Part shown: positions 1 to 9,195 of the stretch, piece after piece
Layout of the letters: every line of letters begins with the position of its first letter
Numbering within the stretch: the stretch's first letter is position 1
Assembly (NCBI RefSeq): GCF_037201915.1
Contig: NZ_CP147505.1
Span: forward strand, 124,001 to 188,000
Length of the DNA: 64,000 bases
Direction of reading: 5' to 3'
Source of the DNA: Haloplanus sp. CK5-1
Lineage (GTDB): Archaea; Halobacteriota; Halobacteria; Halobacteriales; Haloferacaceae
Position numbers and translations under genes: made by a program
Notes under the pieces: generated by a model
The model's input: only the letters and a program-made list of their open reading frames with translations
The model's database searches: none
Told to the model about the DNA's origin: nothing

Positions 1-1375
1 TCTCGGCGACGAGGCGAGCGACACCGCGGGCGGCGGCCTCCCGAGCGGCCGGGTCGACCCGATCGGGAAGTTCGGCGGTGAAGGGGTAGGTCTCGGAGAG
101 CGCCCGCGGCACGGGGCCGAAGGGCGGCACGACCCGCCAGGCGGCGTCGAAGCGGTCGCCCGAGGGCGAGGACCCCTCGGTCAGCAGGAGGGTCGCTGGC
201 GCGTCGAGACGGCCGAGGCGGTCGTGGTGACGGACCACTTCGGGCCGGCGCGCGCTCTCGGTCGAGCAGTAGAAGAAGGTCCCCTTGGAGGCGGGGTCGT
301 GGCGCTCGATCTGTCCGGCGTGGTCCAGCAAGGTTCGGTAGCCGTCGAGCATCGCGGGGTGGGCGCGGGCGCGTGCCTCGACGAGTTCCAGCAGGTCTCC
401 CTCCCGGATCGCCGCCTTGATTCGGCGGATCTCGGCGAAGGAGACGTGGAGGTTGTGCTCGGCCAGCAGGCGTTCCCGCTCGTCGTCGGCCGCGTCACGG
501 AGGTCCTCGGGCGTGTGGGACGCACAGATCGGGCACGAACAGGGGAAGTAGTCGATGTCGGCGAGGTGCTTGGTTCCGCGGACGGTGAGATAGCGGTCGT
601 CGCGGGCGTAGATGGCGTAGGCCGCGGAGTCGAAGAGGTCACACCCCATCGCGACCGCGAGCGCGAACATCATGGGGTGGCCCGCGCCGAAGAGGTGGAC
701 GGGAGCGTCCGCGCCCAGACCGCGCTTCGCGGCCGCGACGACGTCGACGACGTCGGCGTAGCGGTAGTCGTTCATCAGGGGGACGACCGCGCCGACGGGG
801 AACACGTCGAGGGCGGTGGCGTCGGCGTGGCGGGCGGCCGTCTCCCGCAAGTCGAGGTGGGTCGACCCCTGGATCGGCGCGTTGACCAGCATCTCGCCGG
901 TGTCGACCGCCTCGGCGTCGGCGAGGGCCCGCTCGGTCGTCTCCAGGTCGGCCTCGGCGGTCTCGCGGGCGGCGTCGGGCGGCGTCGGCACGTCGACCGG
1001 CGTCGCCACGTCGGAGCCGATCGCTCGCTGGAACTCGAGGATCTCCCGGGTCGTCACGTCGATGTCGCCGTACTCGGAGAGCTGAAAGGAGCCGGAGTCG
1101 GTGACGACGACACCCGAGAAGTCGAGCATCTCGTGGAGCCCCACGTCGAGAGCGCGGGCGCGAAGGTCGTCGGTCCCGCGGATGATGTAGGCGTTGGTGA
1201 TGAGTGCCTCCGCGCCGAACTCGGCTTCGAGGCGGGCGGGCGACACCGTCAGGAGGTTGGGGTTGATCACGGGGAGGAGCGCCGGCGTCTCGACGGTTCG
1301 ACCGGCACGGGGGACGGTCAGTTCCCCGATCCGGGCGAGCCCGTCACCGCGCCGGAACTCGAAACGGTCGCGCAT
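1..1375 (-). CDS. tgtA: archaeal tRNA-guanine(15) transglycosylase, 3' end outside window
   Basis: The reverse strand is open from ATG at 1375 to the window edge, about 458 codons. The enzyme exchanges guanine-15 of tRNA for preQ0, the first step of archaeosine synthesis. Visible family features are the N-terminal [19 protein letters not shown], the active-site segment VVTDSGSFQ, the segment [13 protein letters not shown], and the Cys cluster [10 protein letters not shown] that would bind zinc. The C-terminal continuation lies left of position 1. The long rightward reading frame over the same DNA is a high-GC shadow. The assignment rests on recognised family motifs. Confidence 0.93.
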   Translation of the reverse strand, partial: MRDRFEFRRGDGLARIGELTVPRAGRTVETPALLPVINPNLLTVSPARLEAEFGAEALITNAYIIRGTDDLRARALDVGLHEMLDFSGVVVTDSGSFQLSEYGDIDVTTREILEFQRAIGSDVATPVDVPTPPDAARETAEADLETTERALADAEAVDTGEMLVNAPIQGSTHLDLRETAARHADATALDVFPVGAVVPLMNDYRYADVVDVVAAAKRGLGADAPVHLFGAGHPMMFALAVAMGCDLFDSAAYAIYARDDRYLTVRGTKHLADIDYFPCSCPICASHTPEDLRDAADDERERLLAEHNLHVSFAEIRRIKAAIREGDLLELVEARARAHPAMLDGYRTLLDHAGQIERHDPASKGTFFYCSTESARRPEVVRHHDRLGRLDAPATLLLTEGSSPSGDRFDAAWRVVPPFGPVPRALSETYPFTAELPDRVDPAAREAAARGVARLVAE

Positions 1376-1422
1376 ACTCGGGGTTCCCCGGGCGCGGCGG
1401 TAAGCGTTCCGCTCCCGACCGG

Positions 1423-2226
1423 TCAGATGGGGAGCGCCGTCGTCGCCGCGAGAACGGCCGACGCTCCCTCCCGAGGGAGACCGCCCGTCTCGGAGAGCCG
1501 GATCGCCAAGTAGGCGAAGGCAAAGAGCGTCGCGTTGTACGCCCCGTGGACCAGCGACGGGACGACGAGGTTGTCGGTCAGTTCGTAGACGCCGCCGAAG
1601 ACGAGGGCGGGGAAAAAGAGGACCGTCACCGTCACGAGGCGGCCGCCGGCCCCGCCGGTCAGCGCGACGTAGTGGACGCCAGCGAAGAGGGCACTCGCGA
1701 GGACGACACCCGGAACGGCGTCGAACGTCTCGCGGAGGCGACCCTGAACGATGCCGCGAAAGAGGAGTTCCTCCCCGGGACCGATGAGCAGTATCGAGGC
1801 GGGGACGAGCCAGAGCAGGACCGTCGGGTCGGCGCTGGCGAACTCCGCGACCTGGTTCTCGCCGGCCGGCGCGCCGGTGACCGAGACGACGAGCGCCCCG
1901 GTGACGGCGGCCACGAACGCCGCCGCGTACCCGACGACGACGATCAGGACCTCGCGGACCGAGGGCACGCGGACGCCGAGATTCCGGAGCGACCGGTCGC
2001 GCAGGCGGAGGTACGTCAGGGCGACGCCGCCGAAGGCGATCCCCTGGATCGACACGAGCGAGATCACGAGAAGGGTCGCCGGCGACGGCTCGAGGCCGAG
2101 GCCGACCAGTCCGACCGAGAGCACGAGTACGAGACCGATGCCGACACCGAGGCCGATGGCGGAGACCAGGAGGGCGACGCCGACCGCTCGCAGCCGTTCG
2201 GCCGTCGTCTCGTCGAGCGAGGGCAT
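1423..2226 (-). CDS. CPBP family intramembrane metalloprotease
   Basis: 267 aa with about seven or eight hydrophobic segments. The CPBP (Rce1/CAAX-protease-like) motifs are all present: [12 protein letters not shown] supplies the paired glutamates and arginine, FAGVHYV the next histidine, and HGAYNATLF the HxxxN motif. The start at 2226 ([12 protein letters not shown]) is preferred over upstream ATGs because the extra residues resemble noncoding upstream DNA facing divergent msrA. The substrate is unknown; archaeal members may process membrane or secreted peptides. Confidence 0.85.
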   Translation of the reverse strand: MPSLDETTAERLRAVGVALLVSAIGLGVGIGLVLVLSVGLVGLGLEPSPATLLVISLVSIQGIAFGGVALTYLRLRDRSLRNLGVRVPSVREVLIVVVGYAAAFVAAVTGALVVSVTGAPAGENQVAEFASADPTVLLWLVPASILLIGPGEELLFRGIVQGRLRETFDAVPGVVLASALFAGVHYVALTGGAGGRLVTVTVLFFPALVFGGVYELTDNLVVPSLVHGAYNATLFAFAYLAIRLSETGGLPREGASAVLAATTALPI

Positions 2227-2308
2227 ACCACCACCTGGGGCGGCAGGGTCGAAAAACTTCCCGCCGGCGGGCGCGGAGTACATAGGTGTCCGGCGTCTAG
2301 ACGCACCC

Positions 2309-2857
2309 ATGACCGACGACAGCGACGGCCGCGCGGTCGCGACGCTCGCGGGCGGGTGTTTCTGGTGTCTGGAAGCGCCGTTCGAGGAACTCGCCGGGGT
2401 CAGCGAGGTCGTTTCGGGGTACTGCGGCGGGCACGTCGAGGATCCGAGCTACGAGGCGGTCTGTTCGGGGACGACCGGTCACGCCGAAGTGGTGCAGGTC
2501 GAGTACGACCCCGACGTGGTGAGTTACGAGGCACTTCTAGAGGTGTTTTTCGCCCTCCACGATCCGACCACGGAGGATCGACAGGGACCGGACGTGGGTT
2601 CGCAGTACCGCTCGGCCGTCTTCTACCACGACGACGACCAGCGAGCGACCGCCGAGGCGGTCGTCGATCGCCTGGCCGACGACTACGACGACCCGATCGT
2701 CACCGAAATCGAGCCCCTGGAGACGTTCTACGAGGCCGACCCCTACCACCAGAACTACTACGCGAACAACCCCCAGCAGGCGTACTGTCGGGTGCAGATC
2801 CGCCCGAAGATGCGGAAGGTACGCGAGACGTTCGCCGACCGGGTCGCCGACGAGTGA
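2309..2857 (+). CDS. msrA: peptide-methionine (S)-S-oxide reductase MsrA
   Basis: 182 aa, the normal MsrA length. It reduces methionine-S-sulfoxide in oxidised proteins. The catalytic signature GGCFWCLE lies near residues 15-22, followed by GSQYRS and the YHQNYY segment typical of the family. Further cysteines (SGYCGG, AVCSG, QAYCRVQ) could act as recycling residues. It is transcribed divergently from the CPBP protease with an 82-bp gap. The start gives a short N-terminus directly ahead of the conserved core. Confidence 0.95.
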   Translation: MTDDSDGRAVATLAGGCFWCLEAPFEELAGVSEVVSGYCGGHVEDPSYEAVCSGTTGHAEVVQVEYDPDVVSYEALLEVFFALHDPTTEDRQGPDVGSQYRSAVFYHDDDQRATAEAVVDRLADDYDDPIVTEIEPLETFYEADPYHQNYYANNPQQAYCRVQIRPKMRKVRETFADRVADE

Positions 2858-2890
2858 ATCCGGTCGAATCGGAAACCGGGAACCGGGTGC

Positions 2891-3262
2891 TCAGGCGTCC
2901 CGTTCCAGCGCCTCCCGCCGTTGTTCGTACTCCTCGTCGGTTAACTCTCCGCGGGCGTAGGCGAGACGGAGTTCGTCGAGCGCCCGATCCGAGTCGCTCT
3001 CACTGCCCGCCACCGTCCGGTAGACGAGGTAGCCACCGCCGACGAGGGCGGCGAGGAACAGGAGCTGCATCACGAGACCGACGGCGAGCATCCACCCCGG
3101 CATCGTTCCGTCTCCCCACATTCCGCCGCCCCACATCCCACCCATCATCGGCCCGAACCCCATCATCCCGAAGCCCATGAAGAACGTCGGGAGGATGACG
3201 AGCGCGACGACGACGACGAGCAGAACCGTGACCAGTCGCGTGTCGTCCGTGTTTCGTGTCAT
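2891..3262 (-). CDS. Met-rich membrane protein with C-terminal SHOCT domain
   Basis: 123 aa. A transmembrane segment (LVTVLLVVVVALVILPTFF) is followed by a Met/Gly/Trp-rich stretch (GFGMMGFGPMMGGMW and on), a second transmembrane segment, and a C-terminal SHOCT motif (LRLAYARGELTDEEYEQRR). Met-rich stretches at the membrane often contact copper(I) or silver. This is inference, but it fits the neighbouring YHS-domain permease and multicopper oxidase. I chose the inner ATG at 3262 because the signal-like segment follows it directly. Confidence 0.75.
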   Translation of the reverse strand: MTRNTDDTRLVTVLLVVVVALVILPTFFMGFGMMGFGPMMGGMWGGGMWGDGTMPGWMLAVGLVMQLLFLAALVGGGYLVYRTVAGSESDSDRALDELRLAYARGELTDEEYEQRREALERDA

Positions 3263-3436
3263 ACGTGTTTCCTCCGTGAACCCGTCGTCGTAGTACGCGA
3301 CCACGGTTCAATGCGGTTGTGGGTTAGAACACTCCGACAGTCTGTCGTGAAACCTTCGTATCCATAGTCGAGAGGGTCGATTAGGAACAGTATCGTAAGG
3401 AAAACTGCAATAGACGAGCCCCACGATGGAACGTCT

Positions 3437-4831
3437 ATGCAGGCGACGACGATCGAAGGGGTCCTCGAGGCGCTCCGCATCGGCGTGGGCTTTCTCTGGA
3501 CTGCGGCGTGGGCGATCATCATGGGCCTCACGGTCACGAGTCTCGTCCAGGTCTACGTCTCGAAAGAGCGGATGGCTACCGTCCTCGGCGATGGCGACCT
3601 GACCGGACTCGCGAAGGCGACTGCCTTCGGTTCGGCGAGCAGCGGGTGTAGTTTCGGGGCCATCGCAATCGGGAAGGGCTTGTTCAAGAAGGGTGCCCAC
3701 GCCGTGAACGTTCTGGCGTTCATGTTCGCGTCGACGAACCTCATTGTCGAACTCGGTCTGATGATCCTGATCCTGCTGGGCTGGGAGTTCCTCCTCGCGG
3801 AACTGCTCGGCGGCCTCGTTCTCATCGCAGTCATGGCCGTCATCGTCCACCTCACGCTCCCCGAGAACCGCTTCGCCGAGGCCCGGGCGACGCTCAACGA
3901 GCGTGACCGCGAGTCGGGCGTCACGGAAGACCCGACCTGCGGGATGGAGGGGAAAGACGAGTACACAGTCACGACCGACGGCGGGGAGACGCTGACGTTC
4001 TGCTCGGAGGGCTGTATGGAGACCTACCGTCAGGAGACGTCGAGTAGCGGCGGATGGCGTGAGGAGTTGCTGTCGTGGGGCGGGTGGTACAAGGTCGGAA
4101 ACCAGTACCGCAAGGAGTGGTCGATGATCTGGACGGACGTCGTCGCGGGATTTCTCGTCTCCGGGTTCGTCATCGTCTTCGTTCCCCAGTGGGTGTGGAA
4201 CACCCTGTTCGTCCAGGGCGATGGCCTCCTCGTGACCGCCGAGCACGCCATCGTGGGCGTCGCCATCGCCGTCGTCAGTTTCGTCGGCAGCATGGGCAAC
4301 GTTCCCTTCGCCGTCGCGCTCTGGGGCGGTGGGATCAGTTTCGCCGGCGTCATCGCCTTCGTCTACGCCGACCTCATCACGATTCCCGTCCTCAACGTCT
4401 ACCGGAAGTACTACGGCTGGACGGTGATGCTGTACATCCTCGGCGTCTTCTTCGTGACGATGGCCTTCACTGGCTTCCTCATGGAGTTGCTGTTCGACGC
4501 CCTCGGAATCGTTCCGAATCTGGCTGGTGGCGAGACGGCCACCGAACAGACGTACTTCGAACTCAACTATACGTTCTACCTCAACATCGTCGCGTTCGCG
4601 CTCTCCGGGTTCCTGCTGTACGTCTATCGTCGCGGCGTCGGTGCACCGGGGCAGTACCGCGACCCCGTCTGTGGCATGCGAACCGACGACGGCGAGCCAT
4701 CGGTGACACACGACGGCGAGACGTACCACTTCTGTGCCCGGACCTGCAAGGAGACGTTCGAAAAGGACCCAGACGAATTCACGCAGCAACACCCGGAGGC
4801 GGGAGCGTCTCGAGGTCACGACCACCATTGA
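3437..4831 (+). CDS. permease with two YHS (TRASH-like) metal-binding domains
   Basis: 464 aa. Two halves of a DUF318/ArsP-like permease (segments GSASSGCSFGAIAIGKG and VSFVGSMGNVPFAVALW) are separated by a YHS domain (DPTCGMEG ... FCSEGCMETY, about residues 174-200). A second YHS domain closes the protein (DPVCGM ... FHFC-like YHFCARTCKETF, about 412-445), before a His-rich tail (RGHDHH). YHS domains bind soft metals through Cys. A role in export or handling of copper, or of another metal or metalloid, is likely but not proven. It lies between two Met-rich SHOCT-type membrane genes and ahead of the oxidase. Confidence 0.8.
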   Translation: MQATTIEGVLEALRIGVGFLWTAAWAIIMGLTVTSLVQVYVSKERMATVLGDGDLTGLAKATAFGSASSGCSFGAIAIGKGLFKKGAHAVNVLAFMFASTNLIVELGLMILILLGWEFLLAELLGGLVLIAVMAVIVHLTLPENRFAEARATLNERDRESGVTEDPTCGMEGKDEYTVTTDGGETLTFCSEGCMETYRQETSSSGGWREELLSWGGWYKVGNQYRKEWSMIWTDVVAGFLVSGFVIVFVPQWVWNTLFVQGDGLLVTAEHAIVGVAIAVVSFVGSMGNVPFAVALWGGGISFAGVIAFVYADLITIPVLNVYRKYYGWTVMLYILGVFFVTMAFTGFLMELLFDALGIVPNLAGGETATEQTYFELNYTFYLNIVAFALSGFLLYVYRRGVGAPGQYRDPVCGMRTDDGEPSVTHDGETYHFCARTCKETFEKDPDEFTQQHPEAGASRGHDHH

Positions 4832-4962
4832 ACGCCGACTCGAGATGTCGAAGTCGTGGGGTCGCCAGCCTCGCGGTTGCGCTGACCAATCAAAACTGGT
4901 ACATCAACGTCTCACGAACTCCCACGCACGAGCAAGTGTCTCGTCGGATCGAGGTGGAGAAG

Positions 4963-5198
4963 ATGAATCGACGGCGAGTCGATCGGTGGCTTGGTCCCTG
5001 CCGTCCTCGTCGTCGGTGGTGTGCTCACCTGGCAAGCGTATCAGCAACAGTGGGCCGTTGAGCAGATGGGCACGTCGATGAGCGCGGTTCGCGGAGCGAA
5101 CCCGCTGTTGTCCGTTCTCGGAACGCGTCTCGGCTGTCGTTGGTGGGGGCTATCCCATGGTTCGAGACGAGCTCGTAGCACGGAAACAGGCGAACTAG
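4963..5198 (+). pseudogene. frameshifted small membrane-protein gene
   Basis: Reading from ATG 4963 gives MNRRRVDRWLG. A frame change then gives VPAVLVVGGVLTWQAYQQQW and GANPLLSVLGT, and a second change near 5132 gives AVVGGGYPMVRDELVARKQAN and a stop at 5198. Joined, these pieces make a coherent two-helix membrane protein resembling those beside haloarchaeal multicopper oxidases. The two frame changes argue for a decayed gene. No other gene is visible in 4832-4962 or 5199-5320. Confidence 0.6.
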
Positions 5199-6538
5199 CG
5201 GGGTGTGCTCGCGTATCCATGATCGTTTACCGTATCGCCGAGACTGAACTCGGAACGAGAACGACCGTATGAAAGTCCCTCATCGTGGGACCTTTACTCG
5301 CTGACCGCGAAGATTGAGGAATGACCTCCTCGGGACTCTCTCGCCGTGAGCTCCTCCAATTATCGGGGATATCGACTCTCGGAGCGCTCGCGGGGTGTGC
5401 CAGTCGGCTACCGGGCACCGACGACGGTGGCGGTCGGGCGGTGACCCCCCGTCCGACTGTCACGGCTGACCCGGATACATCCGTCAGCCTCACTTCGACG
5501 TCCGGGACCATTCGACCGGCTTCGGATGCGTCGACGACTACTTCGATGTACGACGGACAGTACCCGGGCCCGGAGTTGCGCGTACAGGAAGGCGACGTGC
5601 TCAGCGTGGAACTGGCTAACGACCTTCGGGAAGAGACGACGATTCACTGGCACGGAATTCCCGTCGCGAATCCGGTCGACGGCGTGCCGAACGTGACGCA
5701 AGATCCGGTTGCCGCCGGTGATACATTCACATACAAGTTCCGTGCCGAACCCGCCGGGACGTACTTTTATCACAGCCACGTCGGACTCCAACTCGATCGT
5801 GGATTGCTCGGCCCGCTGATCGTCGAAGAGCGTGACCCACACGTCGAGTACGACCGCGAGTACGTCGTCGTGCTCGACGATTACCTCTCCAGAGAACCCC
5901 GTCTTCCGTCGGACGGTGGGACGGGTGGCGGCGGAATGGGTGGAATGATGGGAGACGTTCGACCGCCATACGAGGGGCTTTTGATCAACGGTCAACTGCC
6001 CGAGAATCCCCCGACGTTCGACGTGACGGAGGGTGATCGGGTTCGCTTTCGATTCGTAAATGCCGCCAGCGCGACGGTCTTTGGTGTGCGGATCGCTGGA
6101 CACGAGCTATCGGTGACCCACGCCGATGGGCGGCCCGTCGAACCGGTCGGGGCCGACTCGTTCGTCCTCGGTGCCGGCGAGCGATACGACGTCGTCGTGG
6201 AGGCGACGAACCCGGGGAGATGGTTCGTTCAGGCGAACGCGCTCGACGGGAACGAACCACCGGCCAGGGCCGTCGTCGAGTACGAATCCACAGGTGGTTC
6301 GGGCACCCCACAGCCCCCATCGTCTTCGAGTAACAGATTGCAATACGGCGACCTGCGAGCACTCTCCTCGCTCGACGGTGTGAGTGGGGATCCCGACCGG
6401 ACGTTCGATCTGTCGCTCTCACGCGGGAGAGACCAGTCCTACACGTGGACGATAGACGGACAGGAGCGTGTCATAGAACTCTTCACACACTATAGTCAGT
6501 TTGATTACTATTATAGTGGGTTATTAGCTTAGAAGTAC

Positions 6539-6553
6539 GTGCACTCAGTGCAC
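6539..6553. repeat. GTGCAC-N3-GTGCAC palindrome, one side of the RHH gene
   Basis: The 15-bp sequence GTGCACTCAGTGCAC consists of two GTGCAC palindromes 3 bp apart. A matching site lies at 6792-6806, so the two bracket the small gene. They could be binding sites for its product or hairpins. Confidence 0.6.
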
Positions 6554-6568
6554 GGAGTTCAAAACCAG

Positions 6569-6769
6569 TCAGAGATTTCCCTTTCGTCTCCGAATAATGA
6601 TTTCTCGCACCCGTTCAGCGTGGTTCGTCTCGGAGTGAACGAACGCTGTGAGGATGGCTTCGACGGTCTCGGAGCGGCTGGCTCCGAGGTCGTCACACTC
6701 AGCGACCAGTTCATCCACTTCTCGCACGATTTCCTCGTCAACAGCGACTCCGAACTTTTCTTTTGCCAT
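6569..6769 (-). CDS. ribbon-helix-helix protein of the 404-bp element, copy 1
   Basis: 66 aa starting MAKEKFGVAVDEEIV. A short N-terminal strand is followed by two amphipathic helices with LGASRSETVEAILTAF, the layout of CopG/MetJ-type DNA-binding antitoxins and regulators. I chose the inner ATG at 6769 because the longer version would translate one of the palindromes flanking the gene. The sequence is identical in the second element copy. It may regulate the element by binding the two GTGCAC palindromes; that is inference. Confidence 0.7.
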   Translation of the reverse strand: MAKEKFGVAVDEEIVREVDELVAECDDLGASRSETVEAILTAFVHSETNHAERVREIIIRRRKGNL

Positions 6770-6791
6770 AGCTAAAACATCTAAGAACAGC

Positions 6792-6806
6792 GTGCACCAA
6801 GTGCAC
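6792..6806. repeat. GTGCAC-N3-GTGCAC palindrome, upstream of the RHH gene
   Basis: The 15-bp sequence GTGCACCAAGTGCAC lies 22 bp upstream of the RHH start codon (6769, reverse strand), where an autoregulatory operator would be expected. It has the same spacing as the site at 6539-6553. Confidence 0.6.
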
Positions 6807-7374
6807 GACGGTTTCAATTTGTCTAAGCTGATTCAGCGAGCCATGTGAACTCTTCTATGACACGCTCGGACAGGCCTACCCGGATGCCGATCCGCTTCGG
6901 ATTCGGCCCGGGGAACACGTCCGGATTCGGATGACCAACCAGAGCCCAGTCGTCCATCCGATGCACCTTCACGGCCACTTCTTCCAGGTCGGCAACGCGA
7001 TCAAAGACACCGTTATGGTCCCCGGACATCGAGGACAGGTGACGCTGGACTTCCACGCGGATAACCCCGGTCGGTGGTTGTTCCACTGTCACAATCTGTA
7101 TCACCTCGATGCAGGGATGGCGCGTGTCGTGGAATACGTCGAATGAGTCGTCTGAGACCCGATTTCTGGGTGATCGAGCTGTCGCTCGTGTGGTCTTGGC
7201 CCTGTCCCGGCCGAAAGGTGAGTGCCATCCCGACGAATTCGAGCCGGACGAACGCTTCGTTCTCTGAAACACGATCAAAGCGCTGTATACGCATTCACGG
7301 ATTCTCTCCTTCGCTTTTTCACGCTCCCCGTCGCACCTTCCGAGCGGCCCTCCGACGAACCCAGGAGGAAGCCG

Positions 7375-7676
7375 ATGACCAACGTCAGACTCGGCCGCTG
7401 GCCGCTCGTGGCGCTCGCAATCGTCGGACTCGCGTTCGCCGCCCCCGTGGTCAGCGCACACGGCACCGACACGACTGCGGAGGACGCCCACTGACGATGC
7501 TACCGCCGATGACTGGGCGGTCGGGATGGAGGCGCAGATGACCGAGCACACGGGCCCGGTGCTGTCGAGTAGATGGAGTCCCAAACCGGTGTGTCCGTCG
7601 ACGAGATGGCCCAGGACATGGCCGACCACGACCACTGTCGTCGAGGCGGCGAGCGTCGCGATCCGACGGACGGAGC
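7375..7676 (+). pseudogene. frameshifted gene for a small secreted protein
   Basis: From ATG 7375 a signal peptide is read (RWPLVALAIVGLAFAAP, VVSAHG). The frame breaks near 7492 at TTAEDAH-stop. The next frame continues TDDATADDWAVGMEAQMTEH, and after another break near 7557 the frame reads GAVE-stop-MESQTGVSVDEMAQDM, where a Trp codon appears changed to TAG. The joined product would be a short secreted His/Met-containing protein. It closes the decaying metal locus. The region 7147-7374 holds no recognisable gene. Confidence 0.6.
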
Positions 7677-7743
7677 CCCACCCGAACGGTCCCCGTCCCG
7701 CCAGGACGACAGGCTATTTGGGGAGCGGGTGGGACGTGTACCC

Positions 7744-9141
7744 GTGCGACTCGTCCAGGTAATGGTTCCGCCGGGCAAGCGGGAGGCGATCCTCCGCACT
7801 CTCGACGACGAGGGTATCGACTACGTCGTGAGCGAGGAGACCAGCAACCGGGAGTACACGGCCTCGGTAACCTTCCCGCTCCCGCAGGCGGCGGTCGAAC
7901 CCGTCCTCGAGAAACTCCACGAGGCGGGGTTGGAGCGGGAGGCGTACACCGTGGTGCTCAACGCGGAGACGGTGATCTCACGGCGATTCGACAAACTGGT
8001 CGAACGCTACGAGGAGGACGGGGAGAACGGCCAGCGGATCGCCCGCGAGGAACTCGCCGCGCGGGCGCGATCGCTCGCCCCGGACTGGCGGACCTTCCTC
8101 GTGATGACCGCGATCAGTTCGGTCGTCGCCACCGCGGGACTGCTCCTCGATTCCGCCGCCGTCGTCGTCGGGTCGATGGTCATCGCGCCCCTGATCGGCC
8201 CGGCGATGGCGACGAGCACCGGATCGGTGGTCGACGACCACGAACTCCTGCTTCGAGGCGTGAAACTCCAAGTCGCGGGGGGTGTCCTCGCAGTCCTCGC
8301 TGCCGCCGCCTTCGCGATCCTATTACGGACCGCCCACGTCGTCCCCCTGTCCTCGGCGGACGTGTTCGCCATCAACGAGGTACAGGAACGTCTCGTCCCG
8401 GACGTGCTCTCGCTGGTCGTCGCTCTCGGTGCCGGGGTCGCCGGCGCGCTCAGCCTCTCGACCGGCGTCTCGACGGCACTCGTCGGCGTCATGATCGCCG
8501 CGGCGCTCGTCCCACCGACTGCGGTCGTCGGCATCGGCCTCGCGTGGGGGTCGCCCGCCACCGTCACAGGGGCGTTCGTCCTCGTTCTCGTCAACTTCCT
8601 GTCGATCAACTTCGCCGCACTCGCGGTGCTGTGGGCGATGGGCTACCGGCCGCGTGGCTGGCTCCGGCGCGAGGAGGCTCGGATCGCGACGCTGAAACGC
8701 ATCGCCGCGCTCGGCGTGGCGTTGCTCGTCCTCTCCAGCCTGCTCGCGGCCGTCACCTACGGCACCTACCGGACCGCGACGTTCGAGGAGGAGACGCGGG
8801 CGACCGTCGACGAGGTCCTCGCCGCCCACGACGGCCTCGAACGCCTCTCGATCAGCGTCACCTACGAGGAGACGTTTCCTTTCTCCCGACCGGATCGGGT
8901 GACCGTCACCGTCGGCCACCCACCGGGGAGCGAGACGCCGGCACTCGCGAGCGACCTCGCCGAACGGATCGACGACATCTCGGACACGCCCTTCCGCGAG
9001 GACACTCCGGTGTCCGTCGAGGTGCGGTACGTGGCGGTCGACCGGATATCCGCCGACCGATCGGATCGGATCGACCCCGAGTCGACGACACCAGTAGCGG
9101 CGGCCACACAACGAGTGTACGCCCCCGGCCCACGCGTCTGA
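7744..9141 (+). CDS. DUF389 (TIGR00341-type) membrane protein
   Basis: 465 aa. An N-terminal cytoplasmic domain (MVPPGKREAILRTLDDEGID) precedes about six transmembrane helices containing the family segment GSMVIAPLIGPAMA and the second repeat GVMIAAALVPPTAVVGIGLA, then a C-terminal extramembrane domain. I chose GTG at 7744 because it gives VRLVQVMVPPG, the usual N-terminus; the ATG at 7762 would cut into the first strand. The function of the family is not established. Confidence 0.8.
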   Translation: MRLVQVMVPPGKREAILRTLDDEGIDYVVSEETSNREYTASVTFPLPQAAVEPVLEKLHEAGLEREAYTVVLNAETVISRRFDKLVERYEEDGENGQRIAREELAARARSLAPDWRTFLVMTAISSVVATAGLLLDSAAVVVGSMVIAPLIGPAMATSTGSVVDDHELLLRGVKLQVAGGVLAVLAAAAFAILLRTAHVVPLSSADVFAINEVQERLVPDVLSLVVALGAGVAGALSLSTGVSTALVGVMIAAALVPPTAVVGIGLAWGSPATVTGAFVLVLVNFLSINFAALAVLWAMGYRPRGWLRREEARIATLKRIAALGVALLVLSSLLAAVTYGTYRTATFEEETRATVDEVLAAHDGLERLSISVTYEETFPFSRPDRVTVTVGHPPGSETPALASDLAERIDDISDTPFREDTPVSVEVRYVAVDRISADRSDRIDPESTTPVAAATQRVYAPGPRV

Positions 9142-9195
9142 CCTGCCCGAACCGCCGACGGTGACCGCGAGCGCCGACGTGACTTACGCCGCGGC

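Larger units (their letters stand above)
6464..6867. mobile_element. 404-bp terminal-inverted-repeat element carrying one RHH gene, copy 1
   Basis: Both ends begin GAGCGTGTCATAGAA, a perfect 15-bp inverted repeat, followed by a short mismatch and TTCACA. The 6-bp sequence GGACAG is present directly outside each end (6458-6463 and 6868-6873), as expected for a target duplication. A second copy of the same length lies in the opposite orientation at 39573-39976. No transposase fits inside; the only coding region is a ribbon-helix-helix protein. It behaves like a nonautonomous (MITE-like) element mobilised in trans. Confidence 0.85.
5321..7146 (+). pseudogene. multicopper oxidase disrupted by a 404-bp insertion element
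   Basis: The N-terminal part (5321-6463) has a Tat-type leader (SRRELLQLSG) with a lipobox-like LAGCAS, then the copper-ligand motifs HWHG and YFYHSHVG. An insertion at 6464-6867 makes the frame stop at 6532. The C-terminal part resumes at 6874 and holds the remaining ligands HPMHLHGHFF and HCHNLYHLDAGM. Removing the element and one GGACAG copy restores a clean 471-residue reading frame (WTIDGQAYPDADPLRI at the junction). The surviving N-terminal product lacks the ligands needed for a complete type 1 and trinuclear copper site, so it should be inactive. Confidence 0.9.

Noticed and set aside
224-1513. 429-codon rightward open frame over tgtA
   Set aside because: High-GC antisense shadow; the leftward frame has all family motifs of the transglycosylase.
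3308-4828. 506-codon leftward frame antisense to the permease
   Set aside because: Composition (H, R, E rich) typical of shadow frames; no hydrophobic or domain pattern.
4075-5061. 328-codon rightward frame overlapping the permease end
   Set aside because: Arg-rich alternative frame; only its last codons belong to the decayed gene at 4963.
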